NCBI RefSeq assembly: GCF_017468685.1
Contig: NZ_JAFUHT010000049.1
Span: 1 to 56,222 of the forward strand
Direction: 5' to 3'
DNA: 56,222 nt
DNA from: Methanobrevibacter sp.
Lineage (GTDB): Archaea > Methanobacteriota > Methanobacteria > Methanobacteriales > Methanobacteriaceae
In this document: one piece after another, positions 26,014 to 35,294 of the stretch
Layout of the letters: each line of letters begins with the position of its first letter
How positions within the stretch are numbered: the first letter of the stretch is position 1
Translations under genes and position numbers: made by a program
The notes under the pieces: generated by a model
What the model saw: only the letters and a program-made list of their open reading frames with translations
Database searches by the model: none
Told to the model about the DNA's origin: nothing

Positions 26014-27858
26014 TCACATTTTTTGAACTGCAGTAATTTCTAATCCCATTTCAATTGCTTCTATAATGAAATCAGATAATTCAATTCCTCTTTTAATTTT
26101 GATTTCTCCCTTTTTGGAAGTTGTTGCGGTTAGAAGGTATTCTCCGTTAATTTGTATGTCGAAGTTTTTGCGACCATTGTCACGGCCAAGTTCCAAAATC
26201 AGTTGCTTTTTGGTATGTAATATGTCCACTTCAAATGGTGTCTTATTAACAGGTTTTGATTCTATTACCTCAACACCCAAACTTATTCCAATCATCTCTT
26301 CAATTTCAGCTATTCTTTTGCCGTTTTTCCCGATAATTTTTGGAATGAATTCTTCTGGAATGTAAATATTTGCTCTTTCAGGTGAAATGACTTCAACATC
26401 AACCTTTGCCTTTTTAGGAACTAGTTTTTTGACTTTTCTTAATATTTCTCTTTCAGCGATTCTGTCGACAGAGGATTTGTAATTTTCTTCTTCATTAGAT
26501 CCGTTTACAAGGTCAATGTCCATTACAATAGTCTGTTCACCATATGTGTAGATTTCATTTTTGAGCTCACCTGTTTCAAAATCACGCACTTCAATAACAG
26601 GTCTTGCAAGGTCTGCCTCTTTCATTCCGGTTGGAACCTTAACAGTCATTTTAGTCTCATATACACTTCTAACTTCACCATCTTCAATATAAATGCTTGT
26701 ATCAACTATTGATGGAATCACTCCCAATTCCACTCTTGAAGCGATTCTCTGGATTGCATCAATCGGTCTTGTAGCATGAACTACACCAATCATTCCAACA
26801 CCTGCAAGCCTCATATCTGCAAAGATGTTGAAATCAGTGTTTTTTCTTAACTCATCGTAAATGGTATAGTCAGGTCTTACAAGTAATAAAACATCAGCTG
26901 TATTTTCCATGCTTCCCTCAAGGGGTGCATATTGTGTGATTTCATCAGGCAGTTGCAGGTCACGCGGGGATTCCATAGTCTTTACAACTTTATTTAATTT
27001 TGAGGAGTAGTATTTACCTATTGCCTGTACAAAAGTGGATTTACCCGCACCCGGTGAACCTGATATGAGAATTCCTTCAGCATTATTTCTTATTCTTTCC
27101 AGTAACTTATCGGATAAATGGTATTCATTTAAATCAATATTAGCAACCGGTCTAACAGCTGTAATTTCCAATGCTTCAGAAAAAGGAGGATATGCTATTG
27201 AAATACGGTACTCTCTTGACTGAACAACATATGAACCTTCTTTATCAGATTCCAAATAGGTTTTAGGATCACTTTTGGCACGGTCAAGAATCTCATCAAC
27301 TATTTCTTTAAGTTCACTGTAAGTATATGCCTTTTCATTTAGAATGTCAAAGTCAATGTGGCCTGGGCGGCCTTTTTTAGCCATTGGCACTACATTTTCC
27401 TTTAGATGAATGGACATTGTGTCATCATCAAAGTATTTCTCGATTGATAATGGCTTTAAACTAAATTCCTGTTTATAATAATAAACGGGGATTCCTTGTG
27501 CTTTTGCGGTTTCAGCCTGAACCTTGTCATTTGTAAGCAGTGTTCCCATTTCACTTCTTGCAACATCACGAATAATTGAGTCAATTTCACCGCTTTTAGC
27601 ATATTTTATATCATAATTTGTTGGTCTTTTTCCTTTAAAGCTCACTGCAAGTTCACCTTCATCCTGAAGGGCCTGTAGTTTCTGAAGCTCCTTTAAACCT
27701 TTGCGTCCTTCTGAGCGATTGGCATTCGCCTGGTGTTCAAGTTCGCATACAACTGCTTCAGGCACAATGATTTCAGGATAATCAAGATTACTTTCTTCAA
27801 CAATCTTGCTTACTGCACCTATGATTACTGCACTTGTATCGGGGATTATACATTTCAT
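26014..27858 (-). CDS. PINA-type protein: PIN domain, VirB11-like ATPase and KH domain
   Basis: A 614-residue archaeal multidomain protein. Residues 1-~130 are a PIN nuclease-like domain (IPDTSAVIIGA, then DSIIRDVARSEMGTLLTND with acidic residues). Residues ~190-450 form a type II/IV secretion-like ATPase (ISGSPGAGKSTF, then DVLLLVRPDYTIYDELR, and GMIGVVHATRPIDAIQR). Residues ~500-545 are a KH domain (IIGKNGKRIAEIEEMIG). Homologues in Sulfolobus (PINA) form hexamers that act on branched DNA; role here by homology. It starts directly after hisI stops and ends 5 bases before the isomerase ATG. Confidence 0.9.
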   Translation of the reverse strand: MKCIIPDTSAVIIGAVSKIVEESNLDYPEIIVPEAVVCELEHQANANRSEGRKGLKELQKLQALQDEGELAVSFKGKRPTNYDIKYAKSGEIDSIIRDVARSEMGTLLTNDKVQAETAKAQGIPVYYYKQEFSLKPLSIEKYFDDDTMSIHLKENVVPMAKKGRPGHIDFDILNEKAYTYSELKEIVDEILDRAKSDPKTYLESDKEGSYVVQSREYRISIAYPPFSEALEITAVRPVANIDLNEYHLSDKLLERIRNNAEGILISGSPGAGKSTFVQAIGKYYSSKLNKVVKTMESPRDLQLPDEITQYAPLEGSMENTADVLLLVRPDYTIYDELRKNTDFNIFADMRLAGVGMIGVVHATRPIDAIQRIASRVELGVIPSIVDTSIYIEDGEVRSVYETKMTVKVPTGMKEADLARPVIEVRDFETGELKNEIYTYGEQTIVMDIDLVNGSNEEENYKSSVDRIAEREILRKVKKLVPKKAKVDVEVISPERANIYIPEEFIPKIIGKNGKRIAEIEEMIGISLGVEVIESKPVNKTPFEVDILHTKKQLILELGRDNGRKNFDIQINGEYLLTATTSKKGEIKIKRGIELSDFIIEAIEMGLEITAVQKM

Positions 27859-28266
27859 TTAATACACATCTTCTGGATTAACAAGTCTTTCTAAGATAAT
27901 TTCCAAATCTTCATCATTTAAATTATCAATATCAATTTCATTGTCGGTTTTAAGGCGTCTAAAGAAGCATGATTCATATCCTTCATGGCATGCTGCACCG
28001 GTCTGGGTGATTTTTAGGATGATAGCATCCATGTCACAGTCAACAAGGATTTCATGAACTTCCTGGAAATGACCAGAGGATTCTCCTTTAAGCCATAACT
28101 TGTTTCTTGAAGTGCTCCAGTAATGTGCATTTCCTGTTTCAATGGTCTTAATCAATGCTTCTTTGTTCATATTTGCAAGCATTAATATCTCATTGGTTTC
28201 AGCATCTTGTGCAATTGCAGTAATCACTGGTATCCCATTGATTTCATGTCTAAAATTAATGTTCAT
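27859..28266 (-). CDS. hisI: Phosphoribosyl-AMP cyclohydrolase
   Basis: HisI opens the adenine ring of PR-AMP, step three of histidine synthesis. The 135-residue monofunctional form has the signature stretch [12 protein letters not shown], the [18 protein letters not shown] active-site region, and zinc/Mg ligands VDCDMDAI and the Cys pair in [14 protein letters not shown]. It lies 3 bases after hisS, an arrangement that links histidine synthesis to tRNA-His charging. Confidence 0.96.
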   Translation of the reverse strand: MNINFRHEINGIPVITAIAQDAETNEILMLANMNKEALIKTIETGNAHYWSTSRNKLWLKGESSGHFQEVHEILVDCDMDAIILKITQTGAACHEGYESCFFRRLKTDNEIDIDNLNDEDLEIILERLVNPEDVY

Positions 28267-28269
28267 AAT

Positions 28270-29565
28270 TTATTCTCCTTTCAAGTAACTTACAATATTT
28301 TCAATGTTAACCAATTCCTGATCGCCACTAACCATATCCTTAACGGTAACTTTTCCTTCAGCCAAATCCTTTTCGCCGATGATAATCATTTTAGGAACTT
28401 TAATCTTATCAGCATAATTCATGAGCTTCTTGAATTTCTTGCCGTTCAAGTCAACATCCACCTTAATGTCGTTCTTTCTCAGATTTTGAGTTATTTCAAA
28501 TGCTTTCAGGCGAACATCCTTTGAGATTGGTGCAACATAAGCATCAAGGTATGGCGGTAACTCTTCCTTGTCGGTTAACTCCTCAATCGCATTCATAAGT
28601 CTGTCAAAACCAAGTGCAAAACCGGTTGATTCAACTTCCTGACCTCCGAAGACCTTGACAAGGGAGTATGATCCTCCGCCGCAGATTTGCTTTTGGGCAC
28701 CGAGCTCTGGAACATATATCTCAAACACGATTCCTGTGTAGTAGTCAAGTCCACGGGCAACACCTAAGTTTAAAGTGTAATTTTCAACCTGGAAAGCATC
28801 CAGTAGACTGATTAATTCTTTTAATTCTTCTAATGATTCATTTGGCTCTTCATATGGTGCAATCAAATCTTCAACTTCACCGATGATTGATTTGTCACCT
28901 ACCAAATCGATAAGTTTTAACAGGATTTGGTTAAGTTCGTCATTGTCGATGACTGGTTCATCGCCGCTTAATGACTCAATTAAAAGGTCTTTGTCTCCTT
29001 TGTCAATTACAACCATGATTTCCCTTTGGGTTTCAGTTGAAATGTCGAAGTGTTTGAAAAGGCCTCTGATGATTCCAAGGTGGTTTATGTTAACGTCAGC
29101 GGTTGTGATTCCTAATGATTGTATTGCATCACTGCATAGTGCAATGACTTCAGCTTCGCCCTGTGGGGTTTTAGCGCCGATCAGTTCACATCCGAATTGC
29201 CAGAACTGTCTGAACCTTCCCTTTTGAGGTCTTTCATATCTAAAGCAGCTTCCATAATAATATAATTTGATAGGCTTTGTGGAAGTCTTTTCCAACTCAT
29301 TTAAGTATAATCTTGCAACAGGAGCAGTGATTTCAGGTCTGAGAGTCAATTCACGGTCAGACTTGTCCTTGAAATTGTATAACTGGTCAACAATTTCCTC
29401 TCCTGATTTAGTAGTAAATAACTTTAATTCTTCAAATAATGGTGTTTTGATTTCCTGATAACCATAACTTTCAAATACTTTTCTCAAGGTACTTTCTGCT
29501 TGTTTTCTTTCTCTCATTTCTTCAAATAAGGAATCTCTTGTACCTCTTGGTCTTAAAAATTCCAT
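28270..29565 (-). CDS. hisS: Histidine-tRNA ligase
   Basis: Class II aminoacyl-tRNA synthetase, 431 residues. Motif 1 region is FESYGYQEIKTPLFEE, motif 2 is YYGSCFRYERPQKGRFRQFWQFG, and the His-binding loop is ARGLDYYTGIVFEIY. Motif 3 (ESTGFALGFDRLM) ends the catalytic core. The C-terminal ~95 residues are the alpha/beta anticodon-binding domain (DAYVAPISKDVRLKAFEI). AAGGAGC precedes the ATG. It is the first gene of a four-gene minus-strand operon (hisS, hisI, PINA, isomerase). Confidence 0.96.
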   Translation of the reverse strand: MEFLRPRGTRDSLFEEMRERKQAESTLRKVFESYGYQEIKTPLFEELKLFTTKSGEEIVDQLYNFKDKSDRELTLRPEITAPVARLYLNELEKTSTKPIKLYYYGSCFRYERPQKGRFRQFWQFGCELIGAKTPQGEAEVIALCSDAIQSLGITTADVNINHLGIIRGLFKHFDISTETQREIMVVIDKGDKDLLIESLSGDEPVIDNDELNQILLKLIDLVGDKSIIGEVEDLIAPYEEPNESLEELKELISLLDAFQVENYTLNLGVARGLDYYTGIVFEIYVPELGAQKQICGGGSYSLVKVFGGQEVESTGFALGFDRLMNAIEELTDKEELPPYLDAYVAPISKDVRLKAFEITQNLRKNDIKVDVDLNGKKFKKLMNYADKIKVPKMIIIGEKDLAEGKVTVKDMVSGDQELVNIENIVSYLKGE

Positions 29566-29754
29566 TTTAATGCTCCTTTTGATAATATTTATTATAATTA
29601 AATTATGGTTTTACAAAGTTATATAATCTTTGTATTATGCACTAATTTCAATATTGGTTTAAACATGTTATTTTACGATTTAACATAATTATTGATTTTA
29701 ATATAAAATATTAAGGGTAAAACTATTTAATATATAAAAAATATAGGTTATACT

Positions 29755-30336
29755 ATGGATATTGAGTATATTAAGAATAATTACAAATTTGAAACTTTGA
29801 CTTGTGAACATGATGTCTCTGGATTTGAAAGTGAATCTGAAGATTTAAACGAGTTTCTAAAAAACGATGCATTGAACCTTAAAATGATAAATTGAGCATT
29901 ACAAAATTAATCACCTGTGATAATGAACTTGTTGGTTATGTTTCTCTTTTGACGGATTCAATTCCTTTAAAAGATATTCGTGATGATAATCTTAAAAAGG
30001 ATATTAAAAAACAGTTAAATATTATAATAAAAAGAAAAAATTACCTGCAATTAAAATAGGGCGGTTAGCTATTGATAAGAAATATTCTAATGAAGGATTA
30101 GGTTCTGATGTGTTGGTGAATATTCTTTTCAATATTAAAAATATCGCTGAGACAAGTGTTGGCTTGTGGTTTGTTACGGTAGATGGCTATGCAAAAGCTT
30201 ATAAGTTCTATGTTGATTATAATTTTGTTAATTTGAAAAAAGATGACGAAAAATTGAGAAAAAACTAGATACAATTATAGAACGAAATCCTAATCAAACA
30301 TTCCTCTTGTATCTAGATTTAAAAAAACTAGAATAA
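29755..30336 (+). pseudogene. GNAT-family N-acetyltransferase, broken by frameshifts
   Basis: Three open segments in different frames add up to one GNAT protein of ~190 residues. The first starts at ATG 29755 (MDIEYIKNNYKFETL, FLKNDALN) and stops near 29895. The second carries LSITKLITCDNELVGYVSLL. The third holds the acetyl-CoA core (IKIGRLAIDKKYSNEGLG, then VTVDGYAKAYKFYVDYNF). A further one-base slip near 30265 rejoins a tail (TIIERNPNQTFLLYLDLKKLE) ending at 30336. Three single-base indels mean the gene is inactive unless there are sequencing errors. Small GNAT proteins of this type can be toxins; the neighbour at 30328 is compatible with that. Confidence 0.8.
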
Positions 30337-30468
30337 GACTTTTCTAGTTTCATCATATCTTTTTTTAAACTCTTTATCTTTTTTGGAAAGAGGTTCATTC
30401 ATCCTATTTAAAAATTCTGCAGCTTCTTTACCATATAATGTTGGAGTATCTGCAATAGGTTTTGCCAT
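30328..30468 (-). CDS. Small protein, possible antitoxin partner of the GNAT gene
   Basis: An intact 46-codon ORF with an excellent SD (GAGGTGAT, 3 bases before ATG 30468). The peptide begins MAKPIADTPTLYGKEAAEFL, followed by NRMNEPLSKKDKEFKKRYDE; it is helical and charged. I recall short proteins with a K-P-I-x-x-T-P-x-L-x-G-x-x-A-x-x-F pattern beside toxin-like genes in gut archaea and bacteria, but name no family with certainty. It is convergent with the broken GNAT gene and overlaps its last 9 bases. That it survives while the GNAT gene has decayed fits an antitoxin left behind. Confidence 0.65.
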   Translation of the reverse strand: MAKPIADTPTLYGKEAAEFLNRMNEPLSKKDKEFKKRYDETRKVLF

Positions 30469-30522
30469 AAAATCACCTCATTGTTTTTTTCATTTCTTAT
30501 TTTAATTCTTTTTATTTGAACC

Positions 30523-30546
30523 TCTCCGGCTTGAAGAAGCCGGAGA
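30523..30546 (-). repeat. Right-end (3') hairpin of the TnpB element
   Basis: A perfect 10-bp stem with loop GAAG (plus strand). It lies just downstream of tnpB, where the guide (omega) RNA scaffold of TnpB systems ends and the guide begins. The hairpin is therefore also a likely part of that RNA. Confidence 0.7.
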
Positions 30547-30549
30547 TTC

Positions 30550-31809
30550 TTAGGCCATACCTACTGTTTCGTCAAAGCATTTCCATTCATAAGTATATAT
30601 GAATTCTCCTTGACTAGTAGGCATGAAATCTACTAAGCATAGCACTATTGAACCAGTAGCGCGTACACCTTCGTCTAAAATATTTTTTGCCGCATTAACA
30701 TCTCTTGATAGGATGCTGTGGCAGTGTGGGCATTCCCATTCTCTTTCATCACGACCTAGACTATGATTTATTTCACCACAGACATTACATTTTTTACTGG
30801 AAGGGAACCATCGATCGATTTGTATAAATTCACGTCCATACCATCGTGCTTTGTATCGTATCATTTCAATGAGTTTTCCCCATCCGATTTCATGAATGCT
30901 TCTACTTAAATTACGTGAACGTATCATTCCCTTTATGTTTAGAGTCTCCATTGCTATGAATTTACAGTGTTTAACGATATTGTAGGATATTTTATGATAA
31001 TAATCGTTTACTACATTGTTTTTCTTGTTCTGCCATTTGTGGAGTTTTCGTAGGGTTTTTTTCCAGTTGGATCCGCCTTCTTTTTGACGTGAAAGTTTTT
31101 GTTGGTAATATTGTATTCTTCCGTTTATTCTTTTCAAATCAGGTTTAGATATGACTTTTCCGTTGGAAAAAGTTAGGAAGTCTGTTAATCCAACATCAAT
31201 GCCGACGTATAACTCTGGTGTGGAGAATTTTTCTCTTGGATGTATTTTTTCTAGTTCGTAGACTATGCAAACGAACCATTTTCCATTTTCTTTTAGGATA
31301 GTGGCTTCTTTGATTTTACCATCAATGTCACGTTTATATTTAACTTCAATGTATCCTAATTTGTTTAAACGTAATCGGTTGTCTTCCCATCGTATTGACT
31401 CTTTAATTCCGTCTTTGGTAGGATATTCGTTGTTTCTGATTGTAATGGATCCTACGGGATTGTCTTTAAGAGATTTGAATTTAGGACGTCCACTTCTTCC
31501 ACTATAGTATCCTTCATAGGCTTTTATTAGGCGGTCGGTGGATGCTTGTATGCAGGTGGATTCTGCTTTTTTAAGGAATTGTTTTTGTTTTTTTAGATTT
31601 TTAACAATTTTTTGTGTGTATGTGCGGTTGACTTTAGAGTTTTTGCCTATTGCAAATTCTTTGACTAGGTTTTCACGGTAAATACTGTATTCTAATGTTT
31701 TGTTGAATACATAACCTGTGGCACGCAAATTGAAATTTAATTCCCCTTCTAAATCCTCATCAGGGACAAACTCAATCTTATCAGTTAAAATAAAACTCTT
31801 ATCAACCAT
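30550..31809 (-). CDS. tnpB: TnpB, RNA-guided endonuclease of the IS200/IS605 family
   Basis: A 419-residue OrfB/TnpB protein. The RuvC catalytic residues appear in order: Asp in YVGIDVGLTDF near 205, Glu in AMETLNIKGM near 295, and Asp in HSILSRDVNAAKNI near 372. The four-Cys zinc ribbon CNVCGEIN...CPHCH separates the last two. The N-terminal region (RATGYVFNKTLEYSIYREN) and SGRPKFKSL are family-typical. TnpB is a transposon-encoded nuclease guided by an RNA from the element's right end. The frame is intact, so it may be active. No tnpA is adjacent. The start is ATG 31809. Confidence 0.92.
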   Translation of the reverse strand: MVDKSFILTDKIEFVPDEDLEGELNFNLRATGYVFNKTLEYSIYRENLVKEFAIGKNSKVNRTYTQKIVKNLKKQKQFLKKAESTCIQASTDRLIKAYEGYYSGRSGRPKFKSLKDNPVGSITIRNNEYPTKDGIKESIRWEDNRLRLNKLGYIEVKYKRDIDGKIKEATILKENGKWFVCIVYELEKIHPREKFSTPELYVGIDVGLTDFLTFSNGKVISKPDLKRINGRIQYYQQKLSRQKEGGSNWKKTLRKLHKWQNKKNNVVNDYYHKISYNIVKHCKFIAMETLNIKGMIRSRNLSRSIHEIGWGKLIEMIRYKARWYGREFIQIDRWFPSSKKCNVCGEINHSLGRDEREWECPHCHSILSRDVNAAKNILDEGVRATGSIVLCLVDFMPTSQGEFIYTYEWKCFDETVGMA

Positions 31810-32248
31810 AAATACTATTCCTTTACACTCTTTTTTTTAGACAAAGATGCTAATAATTTTTTTTATACATGAAAAAACATGATTTATTTTGATAAAATAT
31901 CAAAAACTGTTTTTTCCTATAACTTTATTTATATACTTTTATAATACAAGGAGTTTATCCAAGAGAGCACTTGAAAAGTAATCACATTTTTTTATATTGC
32001 AAAAAAATTCTAAAAATTAAAAACACTGCTTAAAAGTGCAATTCATCTCCGGCTTAAAGAAGCCGGAGAATTCTTACACAATAATGTTAAATAATTTATT
32101 ATTTTAATCATGTCAATTTTCTTGTTTAAATATTATAAGACATTATATTTCTTTAATTTTTATTTTACCAATTATTAATTCTTTTTTGAGATAATTTTTA
32201 ATTGACATGAGAAATAATTATATATTTTCATTACTTAACTATTATTAT
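31810..32248. other. Left part of the TnpB element and aroE promoter region
   Basis: AT-rich, with no gene seen. It contains the left hairpin (32046-32069), short inverted stretches near 31880-31930, and, after the element, a TATA-like AATTATATATTTTC near 32215-32228 that fits a leaderless aroE transcript starting at 32249. Confidence 0.45.
32046..32069 (-). repeat. Left-end (5') hairpin of the TnpB element
   Basis: Identical in its 10-bp stem to the hairpin at 30523-30546, with loop AAAG instead of GAAG. It marks the upstream boundary of the element. Confidence 0.7.
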
Positions 32249-33097
32249 ATGAATATTAAAGGAAGTACAAATATTGTAGGTCTGATAGGCCATCCTGTAG
32301 AACACAGTTTCTCACCGCCAATGCACAATGCTGCATTCAAGGCTCTGGACATGGATTATGCATATGTTGCATTTGATGTTGACCCGTCAAATCTGAAATC
32401 TGCAATTGAAGGTGCAAAATCATTAAACATTAAAGGATTCAATGTTACAATCCCTCATAAGATAGGTGTGATGGATTTTCTGGATGGAATCGACGAAGTT
32501 GCAGAATTGATCGGTGCAGTAAACACAATTGATTTTAAAGACATGAAAGGATATAATACAGATGGTATCGGTGCTGTTAAGGCTATTGAAGAGGTAACTT
32601 CAATCAAGGGTAAAAATATCGTTATTGCAGGTGCAGGCGGAGCATCAAGGGCGATTTCATTTTACATTGCAAAATATGGTGCGGATTCACTGACAATACT
32701 TAACAGAAACATTGATAAGGCACAGAAGTTAGCAAGGGATGTTTCAGAGTCAGGATTGATCGGCAATGTCAAATCAGATTCAATAAATGATATTAATTCA
32801 TATTTGGATGATGCAGATATTTTAATAAATACTACTCCGATTGGAATGCATCCGAATGTTGATGTTGAACCGATTGCAACTGCAGACCATCTGCATGAAG
32901 ACATGGCTGTATTTGATGCAGTCTATAATCCTAATGAAACTGTACTTTTAAAAGAAGCAATTAAAGCCGGTGCAAAACCAGTTTATGGCATTAAGATGCT
33001 GCTGTATCAAGGAGCGGAAAGTTTCAGAATATGGACTGGTGAAAACCCGCCGGTTGATGTGATGGAAAATGCTTTAAGGGATACTCTTAATTTGTAG
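32249..33097 (+). CDS. aroE: Shikimate dehydrogenase
   Basis: AroE reduces 3-dehydroshikimate with NADPH in aromatic amino acid synthesis. It is ~282 residues long. The shikimate-binding motif VGLIGHPVEHSFSPPMHN is at the N-terminus, the catalytic Lys lies in FNVTIPHKIGVM, and GYNTDGIGAVKA follows. The nucleotide loop is AGAGGASRAIS with NRNIDKA after it; the C-terminal IKMLLYQGAESFRIWTG is typical. I use ATG 32249 because homologues begin a few residues before VGLIGHP and a TATA-like box sits ~27 bases upstream. The frame extends to 32207. The next gene follows after 7 bases. Confidence 0.95.
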   Translation: MNIKGSTNIVGLIGHPVEHSFSPPMHNAAFKALDMDYAYVAFDVDPSNLKSAIEGAKSLNIKGFNVTIPHKIGVMDFLDGIDEVAELIGAVNTIDFKDMKGYNTDGIGAVKAIEEVTSIKGKNIVIAGAGGASRAISFYIAKYGADSLTILNRNIDKAQKLARDVSESGLIGNVKSDSINDINSYLDDADILINTTPIGMHPNVDVEPIATADHLHEDMAVFDAVYNPNETVLLKEAIKAGAKPVYGIKMLLYQGAESFRIWTGENPPVDVMENALRDTLNL

Positions 33098-33104
33098 TGA
33101 TAAT

Positions 33105-33788
33105 ATGGATTTTATGTTTGATATTTCTGGACTGGCAAGTGAGGAAGATAAATTCAGCTCATCAAAAAAGGATGTATTGAAATACCTGAAAATAATTGGT
33201 GTAGATACCAGATTCATATCTTATACTCCAAAAAAGATTTATATTAACAATTTGAGGTTTTCAAAGTTTTCAAGGACTCGTGAAGCCACCTTTAACAAGC
33301 AATATGGTGAAATTGAAGTTGTCAGGAACAAATTGTTTCAGAAAATATGTGCTAAATCATCAAAGGTGCTCTCCCTTGAGATAAAGCCAAATTCAAGAAT
33401 ACTGATGCCTGAGGATAATTTTATCATAGAGCTATTATTGGAACCCTATACCAGAAAATATGGGGTCGAGCTTGTTTATGAGGGAGAATATGATTTGAAA
33501 GTCAATCCGATAATTCTAGATGACCAAGTTAACAATATTTTTGAAGGAATCTTTAATGGTGAAGGTTTAAACTACAACCAGGATGAAAATGAGATTTATC
33601 CATTAATCAATGTTTCACTCGATTGGATTAATTCATTTTTAAAAATGGATAATCAAGAGATAATTGAAAAGCAAAATAAAAATGAATTGGCAAATTCATT
33701 TAGTGAGTTTTTAGATGATGTTGCCCCTCAGTATAAGGAGAATGTCTTAAGTGCTTCAGAATATATTGCTACAAAAAATAAAAATTAA
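33105..33788 (+). CDS. Uncharacterised conserved-looking protein cotranscribed with aroE
   Basis: I do not recognise this 227-residue protein. It has no signal peptide or membrane span and is rich in Lys, Asn and Glu. The middle (LQ-free core [36 protein letters not shown]) alternates strand and helix like a nucleotide- or metal-binding alpha/beta fold; a D-D-Q-V stretch and an acidic C-terminal third follow. AGTGAT lies 3 bases before ATG 33105. It is 7 bases after aroE and its stop overlaps the convergent rfcL stop by 4 bases. An ATPase-like or tRNA/nucleotide-related role is possible but not supported by a clear motif. Confidence 0.75.
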   Translation: MDFMFDISGLASEEDKFSSSKKDVLKYLKIIGVDTRFISYTPKKIYINNLRFSKFSRTREATFNKQYGEIEVVRNKLFQKICAKSSKVLSLEIKPNSRILMPEDNFIIELLLEPYTRKYGVELVYEGEYDLKVNPIILDDQVNNIFEGIFNGEGLNYNQDENEIYPLINVSLDWINSFLKMDNQEIIEKQNKNELANSFSEFLDDVAPQYKENVLSASEYIATKNKN

Positions 33789-35284
33789 AAGCTGAAAAGT
33801 GTTGTTTGTTTAGTTGTTTCTTTCTTTTCAACTTTTTCTTCTTCAACTTCTTCAGGAACTTCCTCTTCAGCTATTTCCTCGCTTTCAGATTCTTCAATTC
33901 CTGGAATTTCAAACGGTAAATCATTATCTGTATTTTCTTCGGCTTCAGGAATGACATTAATCATCTGATTTTTAAGCTCTTCCGCACGTCTGTCACGTTC
34001 TTCAACTCTCATTTGAGCTTTACGTTTTTCCATTTTTGTTATAACTTTCTTAGGTATTTTTTTCTTTCTGAATACTTTGATTAGCTTTTCAGTTTCTTTT
34101 TCATCTTGTTCGTCAAAAAAACCTAAAAAGTCGGAAATTTCCCATGCAAGCTCGTCATCCTGAAACATTATTTCAAGATATGGAAACATTGAAACGGCTA
34201 CTCCACTTGAAACATGCATTTTTTCAAACATTTTTTCAGTAATTTTGTCACGTAAATTACGTTTTCCACGGTTGCGGCTCATAGTTGTAAATATTGTTGG
34301 GGTTTGGATTTTAGTGAATTTCTTATATGTTTCATGTTTGGAATTGCTCACACCTATTCCCATAAAATCGGTTGCATACTTCCAGTATCCATAGTGGCGG
34401 CTTCTATTGGTTCTTCCAAAAAACAAGTCCGCTTTTGAAATGTAGTCATATGCTTTTTTTATCTCATCAGCTTTCTTGTACTCTCTTGGAATGTTTTCTG
34501 CAATATATTCCATAACAAGTGTTGGGTCTTCTTCAATCCACATTGCTTCCTTAACATGTGCCGGAGTTTTACTTTTAAGCACGCCTGTAATTGCATTGAA
34601 AATATCTGACCTTGTATCTTTTGTCACGATATTTTCAACATCGCTGACCTTTAATGTGTGGTCTGAATCTGACAATGCCTGAAGTGTATTGATTGCTGAT
34701 CTCACATCTCCCTGTGATTTTACGGCAATTTCCTTTAACGCTGCCGGTTCTGCTTCAACACCTTCTGCTTTAGCTATTTTTCTTAAAAGTGCTGAAATGG
34801 AGTTCCAACGAGATTTTTTCATTTTAATTACTTGGCATTTTGGCTTGATTGATTGCAAACGTTTTGAGTAAAAATCATTGGCTATTAAAATCATAGGATG
34901 CTGTGATTTTTTGATTATCTCACCAATTGCCTTTACACCGCCTCTGTCGTTTGTTCCGTGTATTCCATCGACTTCATCAAGGATGATTAACTTGTATTCA
35001 TCACCGAATAATGATCTGGATGATGATGACTCGCCGATTGTGCTTTTGATAACATCCTGTGAACGTCTGTCACTTGCATTTAATTCAATATATTCTGAAA
35101 ACTCTTTTGCTATAATTAATGCCAATGTGGTTTTTCCGATTCCGGGAGGTCCAACTAGAAGCAATGGAATTTGCGGGTCATTGTTTTTCCATGCATCAAC
35201 CCAGTCTGTGATTATCTTAATCTCTTTTTTATTACCTACCACCTGTGATAGTTCCTGCGGTCGGTATTTGTCAGTCCATAACAT
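33785..35284 (-). CDS. rfcL: Replication factor C large subunit
   Basis: RfcL with RfcS forms the clamp loader that opens PCNA at primer ends. The 499-residue protein has the AAA+ motifs: Walker [10 protein letters not shown] near residue 45, Walker [13 protein letters not shown], and a Ser-Arg-type sensor region. A long Glu-rich acidic tail ([18 protein letters not shown]) ends in QTTLFSF, a classical PCNA-interacting (PIP) box at the extreme C-terminus. AAGGTAGAG precedes the ATG. It lies 10 bases downstream of rfcS in the same operon. Confidence 0.96.
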   Translation of the reverse strand: MLWTDKYRPQELSQVVGNKKEIKIITDWVDAWKNNDPQIPLLLVGPPGIGKTTLALIIAKEFSEYIELNASDRRSQDVIKSTIGESSSSRSLFGDEYKLIILDEVDGIHGTNDRGGVKAIGEIIKKSQHPMILIANDFYSKRLQSIKPKCQVIKMKKSRWNSISALLRKIAKAEGVEAEPAALKEIAVKSQGDVRSAINTLQALSDSDHTLKVSDVENIVTKDTRSDIFNAITGVLKSKTPAHVKEAMWIEEDPTLVMEYIAENIPREYKKADEIKKAYDYISKADLFFGRTNRSRHYGYWKYATDFMGIGVSNSKHETYKKFTKIQTPTIFTTMSRNRGKRNLRDKITEKMFEKMHVSSGVAVSMFPYLEIMFQDDELAWEISDFLGFFDEQDEKETEKLIKVFRKKKIPKKVITKMEKRKAQMRVEERDRRAEELKNQMINVIPEAEENTDNDLPFEIPGIEESESEEIAEEEVPEEVEEEKVEKKETTKQTTLFSF

Positions 35285-35294
35285 TTCTCTACCT

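Larger units (their letters stand above)
30523..32069 (-). mobile_element. Solo TnpB element of the IS200/IS605 (IS1341) group bounded by matching hairpins
   Basis: A 24-base hairpin (TCTCCGGCTT, four-base loop, AAGCCGGAGA) occurs at 30523-30546, 3 bases beyond the tnpB stop, and again at 32046-32069, 240 bases before the tnpB start. They differ at one loop base (GAAG against AAAG) and keep similar bases on one side (AGATTCTTA, AGAATTCTTA). Subterminal hairpins are the ends recognised by the Y1 transposase TnpA in this family. No tnpA is present, so movement would need TnpA in trans. The outer limits are uncertain by ~20 bases; a TCAA near 30517-30520 (minus) may be the right-end cleavage site. 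Confidence 0.75.

Noticed and set aside
31810-32248. Possible tnpA upstream of tnpB
   Set aside because: No frame long enough and no HUH or Tyr motif; the element is a solo tnpB.
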